A DNA stretch of 34,048 nt from Natronincola sp. (GCA_012838515.1 DUPA01000263.1:1-34048), one strand, 5' to 3'; shown: positions 23,942 to 32,263, counted from the first letter of the stretch. Numbers and translations are program-made. Notes: generated by a model not told the origin, from the letters alone.

Positions 23942-24838
23942 TTGTTCAGAAAAAATATCATTATTCTTTTACTAATAATTGCAGTTGTTTCATTTGTATT
24001 GTTTAAGTTCGCTGTTTTACCCGCAACTAAACTTGCTCCTCCCAAAAATGAAAAACTGCAAGTTTTTGTAAGCATACTGCCGCAGAAGTTTTTTGTGGAA
24101 AAAATCGGCGGTGACCTTGTGGAGGTTTCGGTTTTAGTCGGCCCCGGTCAAAGTCCTGCAACTTATGAGCCTTTACCGAAGCAGATGAGTTCGCTTGCAG
24201 AAGCCGTGTTATATTTTAGAATAGGTGTACCCTTTGAAATTGTTTGGCATGAAAGAATTCGATCCTTGAATCCTAATTTGGAGATTATAGATACTAGAGA
24301 AGGCATTCCTTTGCGTAAGATTGAAGGCAGTGTCTCTAAAAACTCCGACGAAGGGGTTAAAGATCCCCATATCTGGTTGGATCCCATTTTAGTAAAAATT
24401 CAGGCGGAAACAATTTGCACACAACTAGTTTCTAAAGATCCCGAGAACAAGACTTTTTACCGAGCAAACCTTGCACAGTTCCAAAAGGAATTAGATGAAC
24501 TTTATGTAGACTTGAAAACAAGTTTTGATTCTCTACCGGTAAATAAATTAATGGTTTTTCATCCCGCATGGGGGTATTTGTTTGACCGGTATGGACTGGT
24601 GCAAATTCCCATTGAAGTTGAGGGTAAAGAGCCTACGCCACGTGAACTAACTCGTCTTGTGGAATTAGCCAAAAGGGAGAATATCAAGGTGATCTTTATT
24701 GAAGAGCAATTTCATACTAGTTCAGCAGTCTCCATTGCCGACTCTATTGGGGGCAAAGTGGTTAAACTAGACCCCTTGGCAGAAAATTACTATGAGAATT
24801 TACGTCAGATTGCGCAAATTATAAAAGGGGAGCACTAA
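23942..24838 (+). CDS. Metal ABC transporter substrate-binding protein (ZnuA/TroA family, ZntC-like)
   Basis: A 298-residue cluster A-1 binding protein with an N-terminal hydrophobic anchor (5-28) and no lipobox Cys. Metal-site segments are DPHIWLDP (His143), FHPAWGYLF (His207), and a late Glu/Asp region with EEQFHTSSAVSIADSIGG. The first ligand, usually His in P-H-x-Y-E-P, is Ala73 in GQSPATYEP, a variant I associate with a ZntC-like subgroup. Zinc or manganese is the likely cargo. Start is TTG 23942, eight bases after GGAGGGGG. It lies 19 bases after the regulator gene and is followed by its ATPase and permease. Confidence 0.88.
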   Translation: MFRKNIIILLLIIAVVSFVLFKFAVLPATKLAPPKNEKLQVFVSILPQKFFVEKIGGDLVEVSVLVGPGQSPATYEPLPKQMSSLAEAVLYFRIGVPFEIVWHERIRSLNPNLEIIDTREGIPLRKIEGSVSKNSDEGVKDPHIWLDPILVKIQAETICTQLVSKDPENKTFYRANLAQFQKELDELYVDLKTSFDSLPVNKLMVFHPAWGYLFDRYGLVQIPIEVEGKEPTPRELTRLVELAKRENIKVIFIEEQFHTSSAVSIADSIGGKVVKLDPLAENYYENLRQIAQIIKGEH

Positions 24839-24841
24839 GCA

Positions 24842-25573
24842 ATGAAAACCGTAATTGAATTACAAAATGTTAGTTTTTCTTATGACTTAAGGCCCATTTT
24901 GGAGAATCTAAATTTAGAGATTAAGGTACGTGATTTCACGGCTATCATCGGACCTAATGGCGGAGGTAAGACAACTTTACTTCGCTTAATTTTGGGAAGT
25001 CTTCAACCGGATCGGGGAAACATAAGTGTTTTTGGCGTTTCCCCTAAAAAAGCCCGTTTTCAAATTGGCTATGTGCCCCAACATGCATTCTTTGATCAAG
25101 GTTTTCCCATAACTGCTTTAGAAGTTGTTTTAATGGGAACAATTCAGGCAAACTCGCTATTTTTTCGTTATTCACCACGTGATCATCTAGCGGCAATGCA
25201 AGCAATGGATGCATTAAATATAGCTGATTTAGCCGATGTCCGCTATGGGCAGTTATCGGGCGGTGAAAAACAGCGAGTATTAATCGCCCGTGCTTTAGTT
25301 GGAAAACCTAAGCTTTTAATACTTGATGAGCCCACGGCCAGTGTGGATAGTAGGGTCGAGCATGATGTTTATGAATTATTAAAGGAACTAAATGGTGAAA
25401 TTCCGATTCTAATTGTGTCCCATGATCTCGGATTTGTGTCGTCTTATGTTAATAAGGTAGTTTGTTTGAACAAACAATTGGAAGTACATGATGTGGATGA
25501 TATTTCAAAGGGAGTAATTACGAATCTATATAAAAGCCCCATGGAAATGATTAATCATCAATGTTTGTTATAA
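24842..25573 (+). CDS. znuC: Metal ABC transporter ATP-binding protein (ZnuC-like)
   Basis: A 243-residue ABC ATPase. Walker A GPNGGGKTTLL (about 38-48), Q-loop VPQHAFFDQGFPITALEVV, signature LSGGEKQRVLIARAL, Walker B LLILDEPTASVD and the switch histidine in IVSHDLGFV are all present. It powers import of the metal delivered by the preceding binding protein through the next gene's permease. It starts three bases after the previous stop, so the genes are cotranscribed. Confidence 0.95.
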   Translation: MKTVIELQNVSFSYDLRPILENLNLEIKVRDFTAIIGPNGGGKTTLLRLILGSLQPDRGNISVFGVSPKKARFQIGYVPQHAFFDQGFPITALEVVLMGTIQANSLFFRYSPRDHLAAMQAMDALNIADLADVRYGQLSGGEKQRVLIARALVGKPKLLILDEPTASVDSRVEHDVYELLKELNGEIPILIVSHDLGFVSSYVNKVVCLNKQLEVHDVDDISKGVITNLYKSPMEMINHQCLL

Positions 25574-25598
25574 TCTAAAAGAAAAGTGTGGGATAAGA

Positions 25599-26453
25599 AT
25601 GCTTGAGTTTATAAATGCTTTTCTAAAATACGGATTTATCCAAAATGCTATTATGGCAGGATTGTTAGCGAGTGTAGCATCTGGCATTATAGGAAGTTAT
25701 GTTGTTATTAAGCGAATTACATTCGTCAGTGGTGGAATTGCCCATACTGTTCTTGGAGGTATGGGAATTGCCTATTTTTTTGGTTTCGATCCCCTAATCG
25801 GGGCGATAGGTGCAGCTGTTATCTCAGCAGTTTTACTTGGGTTAGTAAACCTAAAGGCGAAGCAACATGAAGACACTTTAATCGGAGCCCTGTGGGCTGT
25901 GGGTATGGCTTTTGGCATCATCTTTATGTCTTTGACACCCGGTTATAATGTGGATCTAATGAGCTTTCTCTTTGGTAACATACTTATGGTAACTGATCCT
26001 ATTTTACGAGTTTTGGTTGCTCTGGATCTGTTTATTCTTACGATAGTATTAATTTATTATCGGCAATTTAAACTAATTTGCTTTGACGAAGAACATGCTA
26101 GGCTGCAGGGTTTACCGGTTGAGTTTCTTTATATTCTTCTTTTAAACCTCATCGCGTTAACTATAGTCATTTTAATAAAGGTTGTGGGCCTAATTTTGGT
26201 GATCGCTCTTCTCACCTTACCATCCGCTATTTCGGCCCTTTTCACTCACAAGCTGGGGCAGATGATGATTGTTTCGTCGGGACTCAGTCTAGCATTTACT
26301 TGGACCGGTTTAGCCATATCTTATGGACTAGACTTACCTTCCGGCGCGGTAGTTGTTGTCTTAACCGGTTTAGCTTATTTGTTAGCGTTAGTTTTTAAAA
26401 GGCTGTATATAAAGGGTCAAAGGAAGAAAAGCTGTGAGATATCGGCTTTATGA
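25599..26453 (+). CDS. znuB: Metal ABC transporter permease (ZnuB-like)
   Basis: A 284-residue ABC-3 family permease with about eight hydrophobic helices. The N-terminal stretch FIQNAIMAGLLASVASGIIGSYVVIKR, cut here at FIQNAIMAGLLASVASG, is diagnostic for the family, as are GGIAHTVLGGMGIAYFFG and the coupling-region segment LLTLPSAISALFT. It completes the regulator-binding protein-ATPase-permease operon. No terminator was recognised after it; a separate promoter for rnj follows. Confidence 0.93.
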   Translation: MLEFINAFLKYGFIQNAIMAGLLASVASGIIGSYVVIKRITFVSGGIAHTVLGGMGIAYFFGFDPLIGAIGAAVISAVLLGLVNLKAKQHEDTLIGALWAVGMAFGIIFMSLTPGYNVDLMSFLFGNILMVTDPILRVLVALDLFILTIVLIYYRQFKLICFDEEHARLQGLPVEFLYILLLNLIALTIVILIKVVGLILVIALLTLPSAISALFTHKLGQMMIVSSGLSLAFTWTGLAISYGLDLPSGAVVVVLTGLAYLLALVFKRLYIKGQRKKSCEISAL

Positions 26454-26479
26454 TTGAATTAAAAGTAAATTTTGCAGAT

Positions 26480-26508
26480 TTGATTAATTTCCCTATAGCC
26501 TGTATAAT
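26480..26508 (+). promoter_or_regulatory. Sigma-A promoter of the rnj gene
   Basis: TTGATT (26480-26485, four of six) and a perfect TATAAT (26503-26508) are 17 bases apart, predicting a leader of about 105 bases before the rnj start. Confidence 0.7.
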
Positions 26509-26529
26509 GTAAGAATGCATGATTTGTTC

Positions 26530-26570
26530 GGTTTAAATTATTAAACCACCTTAATCGGGCGGCGGTGGTT
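26530..26570 (+). promoter_or_regulatory. Two mutually exclusive hairpins in the rnj leader
   Basis: GGTTTAA (26530-26536) pairs with TTAAACC (26541-26547); alternatively AACCACC (26544-26550) pairs with GGTGGTT (26564-26570). The two stems share bases 26544-26547, so only one can form. No T-run follows, so this is not a classical terminator; regulation is possible but not shown. Confidence 0.45.
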
Positions 26571-26622
26571 AAACAAGAGAAAAACCAAAGAAGTCATAGT
26601 TTATGGAGGTGTTAAAAACTTT

Positions 26623-28287
26623 ATGACCAATCACAATAAAATAAGAATCCTTCCCTTGGGTGGTCTTGGCGAGATCGGCAAGAACATGACAGTGGTAGAG
26701 ATCGGTGATGAATTGGCCATTGTTGATGCGGGAGTAATGTTTCCGGAGGAGGATATGCCTGGAGTTGACTTAGTTATTCCGGACATTACCTATTTACTGG
26801 AAAATGCCCATCGTGTTAAAGGTATCTTTTTGACCCACGGGCATGAAGATCACATTGGGGGGGTTCCTTATGTTTTGCGCGAATTGAATGTCCCCGTTTA
26901 TGGAACTAAACTTACCCTAGGTCTTCTACAGGTCAAACTTAATGAACATGGGTTGGAACGAAACTCGGATTTACGGGAGATTACCGCCGGTGAGCGGATC
27001 CAGGTGGGTAATTTTGATATAGAATTTATTCACGTTAATCATAGTATTGCCGGTGTTGTGGCATTGGCCTTTCACACGCCCTTAGGTGCCATCGTACACT
27101 GTAGCGACTTCAAATTTGATCAAACCCCCTATGACGGAAAGGTATCTGATTTTTATACCTTAGCTAGATTAGGTAAGGAAGGTGTTTTATGTCTGCTTTC
27201 CGACTCTACCAATGCTGAACGACCCGGGTATACTTCTTCCGAAAAAAGCGTAGGTGAAACATTCAGAAACTTGTTCAGTAAAGCCGAAGGTAGAATACTT
27301 GTGGCAACTTTTGCTTCAAATGTTCATAGAATTCAGCAAATTTTTGATGCAGCTGAACGAGAGGACCGTTTAGTAAGTGTTACCGGACGGAGCATGATTA
27401 GGATTGTCGAAGTTGCCAGCGAATTGGGCTATCTAAAAGTTCCTGAAGGTCTTTTGGTAGAACTTGATAAACTGGAGAAACTCCCTCGGGAGAAGGCCGT
27501 TATTATAACAACGGGTAGCCAAGGAGAACCCATGGCAGCTTTGAGCAGGATGGCCATGGCGGAGCATAACAGAATCACTATTGGACCGGGTGATACGGTG
27601 ATTATTTCCGCTTCTCCTATTCCGGGAAATGAAAAATCCGTGGGAAAAATAATCAATCAGCTTTTCAAAGAGGGGGCTAATGTAATCTACGAGCCTCATC
27701 TGGGGGTTCATACCTCTGGACACGCGCGTCAAGAAGAATTAAAACTTTTACTGAATTTGTGTAAACCCCGCTATTTTATTCCCATTCATGGCGAACATCG
27801 CATGTTACTAAAACATGCCGAATTGGCTGAAGAAGTGGGATTGCCTAAAGATAACATCGTGATAGGGGAAATTGGGCTTCCCATTGAGTTTACTCCTGAC
27901 GATATAAAAATTAGGGATCGGGTGGTCTCCGGTCAAGTCTTTGTTGATGGATTAGGTGTGGGCGACGTTGGAAACATTGTTCTGCGTGATAGGCGTCAGC
28001 TTTCAACAGACGGTATTTTAATTGTGGTTGTTACCATGAATAAACAGCAGGGGAAAGTTGCGTCGGGTCCCGACATAGTTTCCAGGGGATTTGTTTATGT
28101 TCGTGAGTCTGAAGAGTTAATGGAGCAGGCTAGGGTTATTGCAAAAGAAGCTGTTGATTCTTGCCTCGCCCGAAACGTAACCGAATGGGGTGCTTTGAAA
28201 AGCGCCATGCGCGATGATCTCAACAGATTCGTCTGGGGAAAGACAAAAAGAAGACCCATGATTCTTCCAATAATTATGGAGATCTAA
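26623..28287 (+). CDS. rnj: Ribonuclease J
   Basis: A 554-residue metallo-beta-lactamase/beta-CASP ribonuclease with endo- and 5'-exonuclease activity in RNA processing and decay. The zinc site THGHEDHIGG is at 71-80, with LLSDSTNAE, ATFASNVHRIQQI and the beta-CASP segment ITTGSQGEPMAAL, and a C-terminal HTSGHARQEEL/PIHGEHRML pair of histidine motifs. The position after dapA and before tepA corresponds to B. subtilis rnjB (ymfA), but the product cannot be told from RNase J1 by sequence alone. ATG 26623 follows TGGAGGTG. A structured leader precedes it. Confidence 0.97.
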   Translation: MTNHNKIRILPLGGLGEIGKNMTVVEIGDELAIVDAGVMFPEEDMPGVDLVIPDITYLLENAHRVKGIFLTHGHEDHIGGVPYVLRELNVPVYGTKLTLGLLQVKLNEHGLERNSDLREITAGERIQVGNFDIEFIHVNHSIAGVVALAFHTPLGAIVHCSDFKFDQTPYDGKVSDFYTLARLGKEGVLCLLSDSTNAERPGYTSSEKSVGETFRNLFSKAEGRILVATFASNVHRIQQIFDAAEREDRLVSVTGRSMIRIVEVASELGYLKVPEGLLVELDKLEKLPREKAVIITTGSQGEPMAALSRMAMAEHNRITIGPGDTVIISASPIPGNEKSVGKIINQLFKEGANVIYEPHLGVHTSGHARQEELKLLLNLCKPRYFIPIHGEHRMLLKHAELAEEVGLPKDNIVIGEIGLPIEFTPDDIKIRDRVVSGQVFVDGLGVGDVGNIVLRDRRQLSTDGILIVVVTMNKQQGKVASGPDIVSRGFVYVRESEELMEQARVIAKEAVDSCLARNVTEWGALKSAMRDDLNRFVWGKTKRRPMILPIIMEI

Positions 28288-28304
28288 ATTACTAATGTTT
28301 AAGG

Positions 28305-28349
28305 AACCTCTTTTCTTATCATACTAGTTATGATAGAAAGGAGGTTTTT
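28305..28349 (+). terminator. Long hairpin after rnj that also covers the tepA ribosome binding site
   Basis: Bases 28305-28323 and 28329-28346 pair over 18 positions with one bulged T (28316), one G-T wobble and a five-base loop CTAGT; TTT follows the 3' arm, making a five-T run with its last two bases. The 3' arm contains GAAAGGAGGT, the tepA Shine-Dalgarno, six bases before the ATG at 28352. It may end rnj transcripts and limit tepA translation. Confidence 0.7.
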
Positions 28350-28351
28350 AT

Positions 28352-29053
28352 ATGTCTGAATATGAAGAACGGCACGATGAGGAATTGTCATTAGAAACCA
28401 TTAAGGAGCTGGGTCAAATGGAAGTGCCGGCCAGTGCCGGCGAAGAGAGCCAACCTTTTCATTGCCTAACAATTATTGGGCAAATAGAGGGACATATGGT
28501 TTTGCCGCCACGAAATAAAACAACCAAGTACGAACATGTAATTCCCCAGTTAGTAGCAATTGAACAAAACCCGAAAATAGAGGGTTTGCTTGTTGTCTTA
28601 AACACGGTAGGGGGAGATATAGAGGCGGGTTTAGCAATTGCCGAAATGCTTAAAACTATGAATACACCGACAGTATCTTTAGTGCTCGGTGGCGGACATT
28701 CAATAGGGGCACCCATAGCCGTGGCCGCGGATTACTCCATAATATCGGCAACTGCAACTATGACGATCCACCCCATCCGATTAAGCGGATTGGTAATTGG
28801 GGTTCCTCAGACGTACGAATACTTGGATAAAATGCAAGAACGGGTTATTCGGTTTATTGTTAAACATTCAAGGGTGGGTACGGAAGCCTTGCGTGACATG
28901 ATGTTTCGCACAGGCGAATTGGTGCGTGATGTGGGAACTGTTCTAGTAGGTGATGAAGCGGTTAAAGTTGGTTTGATGGATGAGGTAGGTGGGGTCGCCA
29001 CGGCCTTGAGCAGATTATCCCAGCTGGTTTCGGGGGAGGGCAAAGTGCAATGA
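28352..29053 (+). CDS. tepA: TepA, ClpP-like serine protease (YmfB family)
   Basis: A 233-residue ClpP-fold protein. The nucleophile is Ser117 in GGGHSIGAP and the likely catalytic histidine is His140 in TIHPIRLSG; the oxyanion-side glycines are in [12 protein letters not shown]. TepA/YmfB in B. subtilis is a translocation-enhancing, sporulation-related protease-like protein located before ylzJ and spoIIIE. ATG 28352 lies six bases after GAAAGGAGGT, which is held in a long hairpin. The stop overlaps the ylzJ-like start (ATGATG). Confidence 0.93.
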   Translation: MSEYEERHDEELSLETIKELGQMEVPASAGEESQPFHCLTIIGQIEGHMVLPPRNKTTKYEHVIPQLVAIEQNPKIEGLLVVLNTVGGDIEAGLAIAEMLKTMNTPTVSLVLGGGHSIGAPIAVAADYSIISATATMTIHPIRLSGLVIGVPQTYEYLDKMQERVIRFIVKHSRVGTEALRDMMFRTGELVRDVGTVLVGDEAVKVGLMDEVGGVATALSRLSQLVSGEGKVQ

Positions 29054-29262
29054 TGCTATTTACTGTGATTCCGTTAGATGATGTTTTAGAAGGGATGGAA
29101 GAAGCCCCGGTTCCAACCGTGGTAATGAGTATAGGTGGGGTAACGTTGGAGTTAGAGCCCGGAGAAAATTTTCAAGCCAAAGTTGTCAGAGTAATAAGTA
29201 CAGACCCAAGCCACTATCTAAATTCTTCTTATCAGCCAGGATCTATAGTACACTGGACATAG
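29050..29262 (+). CDS. ylzJ: YlzJ-like small protein
   Basis: A 70-residue protein of the YlzJ family, recognised by the start [17 protein letters not shown], a central [18 protein letters not shown] and the PGSIVHWT end. Function is unknown. It overlaps the tepA stop, as in B. subtilis, where spoIIIE follows. Here spoIIIE is absent and a transporter-like gene stands in its place. Confidence 0.85.
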   Translation: MMLFTVIPLDDVLEGMEEAPVPTVVMSIGGVTLELEPGENFQAKVVRVISTDPSHYLNSSYQPGSIVHWT

Positions 29263-29276
29263 CATAACAAACAGCC

Positions 29277-29304
29277 GATTCTCATATGGTCAAATATGAG
29301 AATC
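29277..29304 (+). repeat. Perfect 11-base inverted repeat over the start codon of the Na/Pi gene
   Basis: GATTCTCATAT (29277-29287) and ATATGAGAATC (29294-29304) are exact inverted repeats with a six-base spacer GGTCAA. The start ATG 29296-29298 lies within the right arm. It could be an RNA hairpin hiding the start or a protein-binding site. No good Shine-Dalgarno precedes the ATG. Confidence 0.65.
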
Positions 29305-30240
29305 TTTCTGTTCATTGTCGGATTTATTTTAGGTTTAACTATTTTTTTGTTGGGATTGAGTTTGCTTGGTGATTCTTTAGAATCGGTTATGGGCTTTCGC
29401 CTGCGTAAAATTCTAACTCGCCTTACCGCTACAAAAGGGAGGAGTGTTTTCGCCGGTTTAATCTGCACCTCATTGGTGCAAAGCAGTAGCGCAGTGGGCT
29501 CAACTATGGTAGTTTTAGTCGATAGTGGTGTTCTAAGTTTGCACCAGGCGTTTGGAATAATGTTAGGGGCAAATATCGGAACAACATTAACGGCGCAATT
29601 ACTTGTTTTTCCCTTAGAGAAGCTCGCTATTCCATTGATTATTATGGGTCTTGTGTTGTACTTTCCGTTAAAAAGGCCAAATAAAGGAAAGGCAACATTA
29701 GCCTTAGGTGCAATCTTTTATGGTCTAACCCTAACGACATCGTCACTAACACCACTTTTGGAACTTCCCGGTATTAGAAACATTCTATTCAACCTCACAG
29801 ATACTTCCATAGAAGCCATTTTTTTTGGAGTTGTTCTAACTAGCTTAGTCCAATCAAGTAGTGCCGTAACCGGTCTTGTTATTCGTTTAATTGATTTGAA
29901 TCAGCTTTCCCTTTTTGCAGGTGTTGGTTTAGCACTTGGCAGTAATATCGGTACTGTCATCACAACATTAATTGCAAGCTTGGGGCGGGGTAGGGCGAGT
30001 AAGGCCACGGCCTACGCGGATTTAGTTTTTAATTTGGCAGGCGTACTTTTGGTTCTTCCTTTCTTCTCATATTTTTTACGTTTCATATCTCTTCTATCAG
30101 CGGAACCGGAACGTCAGGTAGCCCACGCCCACACGGTCTTTAATGTGGTCACAGCGCTTTTAGCCATACCTGCTTTGGATTTCTTGGCCAAACTAGCGTG
30201 GTGGTGTGCAGGAAAACGCAAAGCAAACAAGAATACTTAA
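29296..30240 (+). CDS. Na/Pi cotransporter family protein
   Basis: A 314-residue membrane protein with about eight helices and the two repeats of the NptA/Na-Pi cotransporter family, each with a QSSSAV signature: TSLVQSSSAVGSTMV (about 58-72) and TSLVQSSSAVTGLVI (second half), plus GANIGTTLTAQLL and GSNIGTVITTLI. The PhoU-like C-terminal domain found on longer homologues is absent. It may carry phosphate or a related anion with sodium, or have another envelope role. The start ATG 29296 is embedded in a perfect inverted repeat and lacks an obvious ribosome site. Confidence 0.87.
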   Translation: MRIFLFIVGFILGLTIFLLGLSLLGDSLESVMGFRLRKILTRLTATKGRSVFAGLICTSLVQSSSAVGSTMVVLVDSGVLSLHQAFGIMLGANIGTTLTAQLLVFPLEKLAIPLIIMGLVLYFPLKRPNKGKATLALGAIFYGLTLTTSSLTPLLELPGIRNILFNLTDTSIEAIFFGVVLTSLVQSSSAVTGLVIRLIDLNQLSLFAGVGLALGSNIGTVITTLIASLGRGRASKATAYADLVFNLAGVLLVLPFFSYFLRFISLLSAEPERQVAHAHTVFNVVTALLAIPALDFLAKLAWWCAGKRKANKNT

Positions 30241-30264
30241 GATTAATTGGGAGGAGTGTGGGTC

Positions 30265-31086
30265 GTGACGCTTTTTAAAGCTGTTATTTTGGGGATCATT
30301 CAAGGACTAACCGAATTTTTGCCCGTGAGCTCATCCGGGCATTTAGTTTTGTTTTCAAATCTTTTTAAAATAGAAGAAACATCCTTGGTTTTTGAAATAG
30401 TAGTGCATGTGGGTACGTTAATTTCGGTATTTGTAGTCTTTTGGAACGATGTGGTCTCTTTAGTAACATCATTTTTTAAACTTTTAAAGAATCCCAAAGA
30501 CTATGCAAATCTAGTACGCAGTGACCCCGGCTGTGCATTGGTCAGAAATATTGTACTGGCCACTTTGCCGGTGATAATCTTGGCACTTATTTTTAAGGAT
30601 CTAATTGAGCAACTTTTCACCAGCAGTTTATTTGTTGGCTTTATGTTACTTATAACCGGTACCATCTTATTCGTTACCGAAAGATTAAAAGTCAGGCGTA
30701 AGCCGTTAGATGAACTCACAACAATGGATGCCTTAATAATCGGTGTAGGTCAGTCGTTTGCAATGTTACCGGGAATATCACGATCGGGAACAACAATTGC
30801 AATGGGTCTACAAAGAGGACTAGACCGCGAAAGCTCGGCGCGATTTTCGTTTTTGCTTACAATCCCGGCAATTTTGGGGGCCTTGATCTTTTCACTAAAG
30901 GATTTATTTAAGGCAACTGAGACTTTAACATTTGGGGCTTTGGGTGTTGGCTTTCTGTCTTCGGCAATTACCGGATATTTTGCCATTAGATTCTTACTGG
31001 AATTAATAAAAAGAGGCAAATTGGTCTGGTTTTCGTATTATACTTGGTTTATTGGTGCACTCGTAATAGTTCTAAATCTAGTTTAA
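30265..31086 (+). CDS. uppP: Undecaprenyl-diphosphatase (BacA/UppP)
   Basis: A 273-residue integral membrane phosphatase that recycles undecaprenyl pyrophosphate to the monophosphate carrier used in peptidoglycan synthesis. Signatures are QGLTEFLPVSSSGHLVL (about 13-29) and LPGISRSGTTIAMGL, with the catalytic Glu, Ser and Arg residues of the family. Start GTG 30265 lies nine bases after GGGAGGAG; an in-frame TTG at 30247 falls before that site. It is 24 bases after the preceding transporter gene, so the two are probably cotranscribed. Confidence 0.97.
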   Translation: MTLFKAVILGIIQGLTEFLPVSSSGHLVLFSNLFKIEETSLVFEIVVHVGTLISVFVVFWNDVVSLVTSFFKLLKNPKDYANLVRSDPGCALVRNIVLATLPVIILALIFKDLIEQLFTSSLFVGFMLLITGTILFVTERLKVRRKPLDELTTMDALIIGVGQSFAMLPGISRSGTTIAMGLQRGLDRESSARFSFLLTIPAILGALIFSLKDLFKATETLTFGALGVGFLSSAITGYFAIRFLLELIKRGKLVWFSYYTWFIGALVIVLNLV

Positions 31087-31125
31087 TTAGGATAAAGAAG
31101 GAAAAACAGTAGTAAGGTGGAATTT

Positions 31126-31800
31126 ATGAGTATTAAAGATAATTTATATAGTGTACAGGCTCGCATAAAAGCTGCTACAGTTCGAAGTGGTCGCGATGAA
31201 AGTGAAGTACAGCTATTAGGTGTAACTAAATATGCAACTGATGTTAAGGTCCAAGAACTAGTTTCCGCGGGTTTACTGCGCCTTGGAGAGAATAGAATAC
31301 AGAATTTGAACAGGCGTATGGAACAGTTTCCCGATGCACAATGGGATTTTATCGGCAATCTTCAAACCAATAAAGTGCGGTATTGTAAGGAAGCGGGTTT
31401 AATTCATTCGTTAGATCGACCGCGGTTAGCAGATGCTTTAAACACCAGAGCACAGAATTGGGACAAGATTCAAGAAGTCTTAATCCAAGTGAATGTATCA
31501 GGAGAGCAAAGTAAAAGTGGAATCGATCCCGACGATATGGGCAAATTTGTAAAACGCATACTTTATGAGTGCAAAAATATAAAAATTCGAGGGCTAATGA
31601 CCATGGCCCCCTTTATTGATTCTGAGAAAACACGTCCCTATTTCCGTGAATTAAACAGATTATACTTAGAATTGCAGCAAGAGTTAGGCTTAGTTTGGGA
31701 CACCTTATCTATGGGAATGACGAATGACTTTGAAGTAGCTATAGAAGAAGGGTCAACTTTGGTGCGTGTTGGGTCAGCCCTATTTACTGAGGAGGATTAA
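31126..31800 (+). CDS. yggS: YggS family pyridoxal phosphate-binding protein
   Basis: A 224-residue PLP-homeostasis protein (PLPBP/YggS/YlmE). It has the type III alanine-racemase-like barrel only. The PLP-binding lysine is Lys35 in LLGVTKYATDV, followed by LGENRIQN, IGNLQTNKVRY, IQVNVSGEQSKSGI and the C-terminal SMGMTNDFEVAIEEGSTLVR phosphate loop (given here as SMGMTNDFEVAIEEG). ATG 31126 follows AAGGTGG. It heads the conserved division cluster yggS-sepF-yggT-ylmH-divIVA; its stop is one base before sepF. Confidence 0.96.
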   Translation: MSIKDNLYSVQARIKAATVRSGRDESEVQLLGVTKYATDVKVQELVSAGLLRLGENRIQNLNRRMEQFPDAQWDFIGNLQTNKVRYCKEAGLIHSLDRPRLADALNTRAQNWDKIQEVLIQVNVSGEQSKSGIDPDDMGKFVKRILYECKNIKIRGLMTMAPFIDSEKTRPYFRELNRLYLELQQELGLVWDTLSMGMTNDFEVAIEEGSTLVRVGSALFTEED

Positions 31801-31801
31801 A

Positions 31802-32263
31802 GTGAATAATTTTGTCCAGAAGTTAAAAGTTTTTTTGGGTGTGACTGAAGATTATGACCATGATGAGGAAGGTAAGAATTTTGCCGAGCCGGCAGAAGAG
31901 GTTTTACCCTTTAGTCGGGAGCGAAAAAAACAGACAAATACCCGCAAACCTAACCTCGTGGGATTAGCGGGCGGTCAAAGCGGTCATACAAAAATGCATA
32001 TTGTGGAGCCAACTGCATTCGAAGATGTGAAAATGTATGTTAACTACCTAAGAAATCGCAAATCCATGATCTTACGTTTGCATTCGGTGAATAAAAATGA
32101 GGCTCAGCGCATCGTAGATTTTATGAGCGGAGCAACACATGCCCTAGATGGTAATATGCGAAAGTTAGGGGAGACAATTTTTTGTTTCACACCGAGCTCG
32201 GTCATTATCGAAGGTGATTTAGAAACTGATTTTTTTGAAATGCTCAGGGATGAGGGATATTAA
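31802..32263 (+). CDS. sepF: Cell division protein SepF
   Basis: SepF ties FtsZ filaments to the membrane. The 153-residue protein has an N-terminal amphipathic membrane helix (MNNFVQKLKVFLGV), an acidic and basic linker (about 17-65), and the C-terminal SepF domain (about 70-150) with EPTAFEDVKMYVNYLRNRKS, cut at EPTAFEDVKMYV, and IVDFMSGATHALDGNMRKLG. Start GTG 31802 is two bases after the yggS stop with GAGGAGG upstream. Neighbouring yggT begins immediately after its stop. Confidence 0.96.
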   Translation: MNNFVQKLKVFLGVTEDYDHDEEGKNFAEPAEEVLPFSRERKKQTNTRKPNLVGLAGGQSGHTKMHIVEPTAFEDVKMYVNYLRNRKSMILRLHSVNKNEAQRIVDFMSGATHALDGNMRKLGETIFCFTPSSVIIEGDLETDFFEMLRDEGY

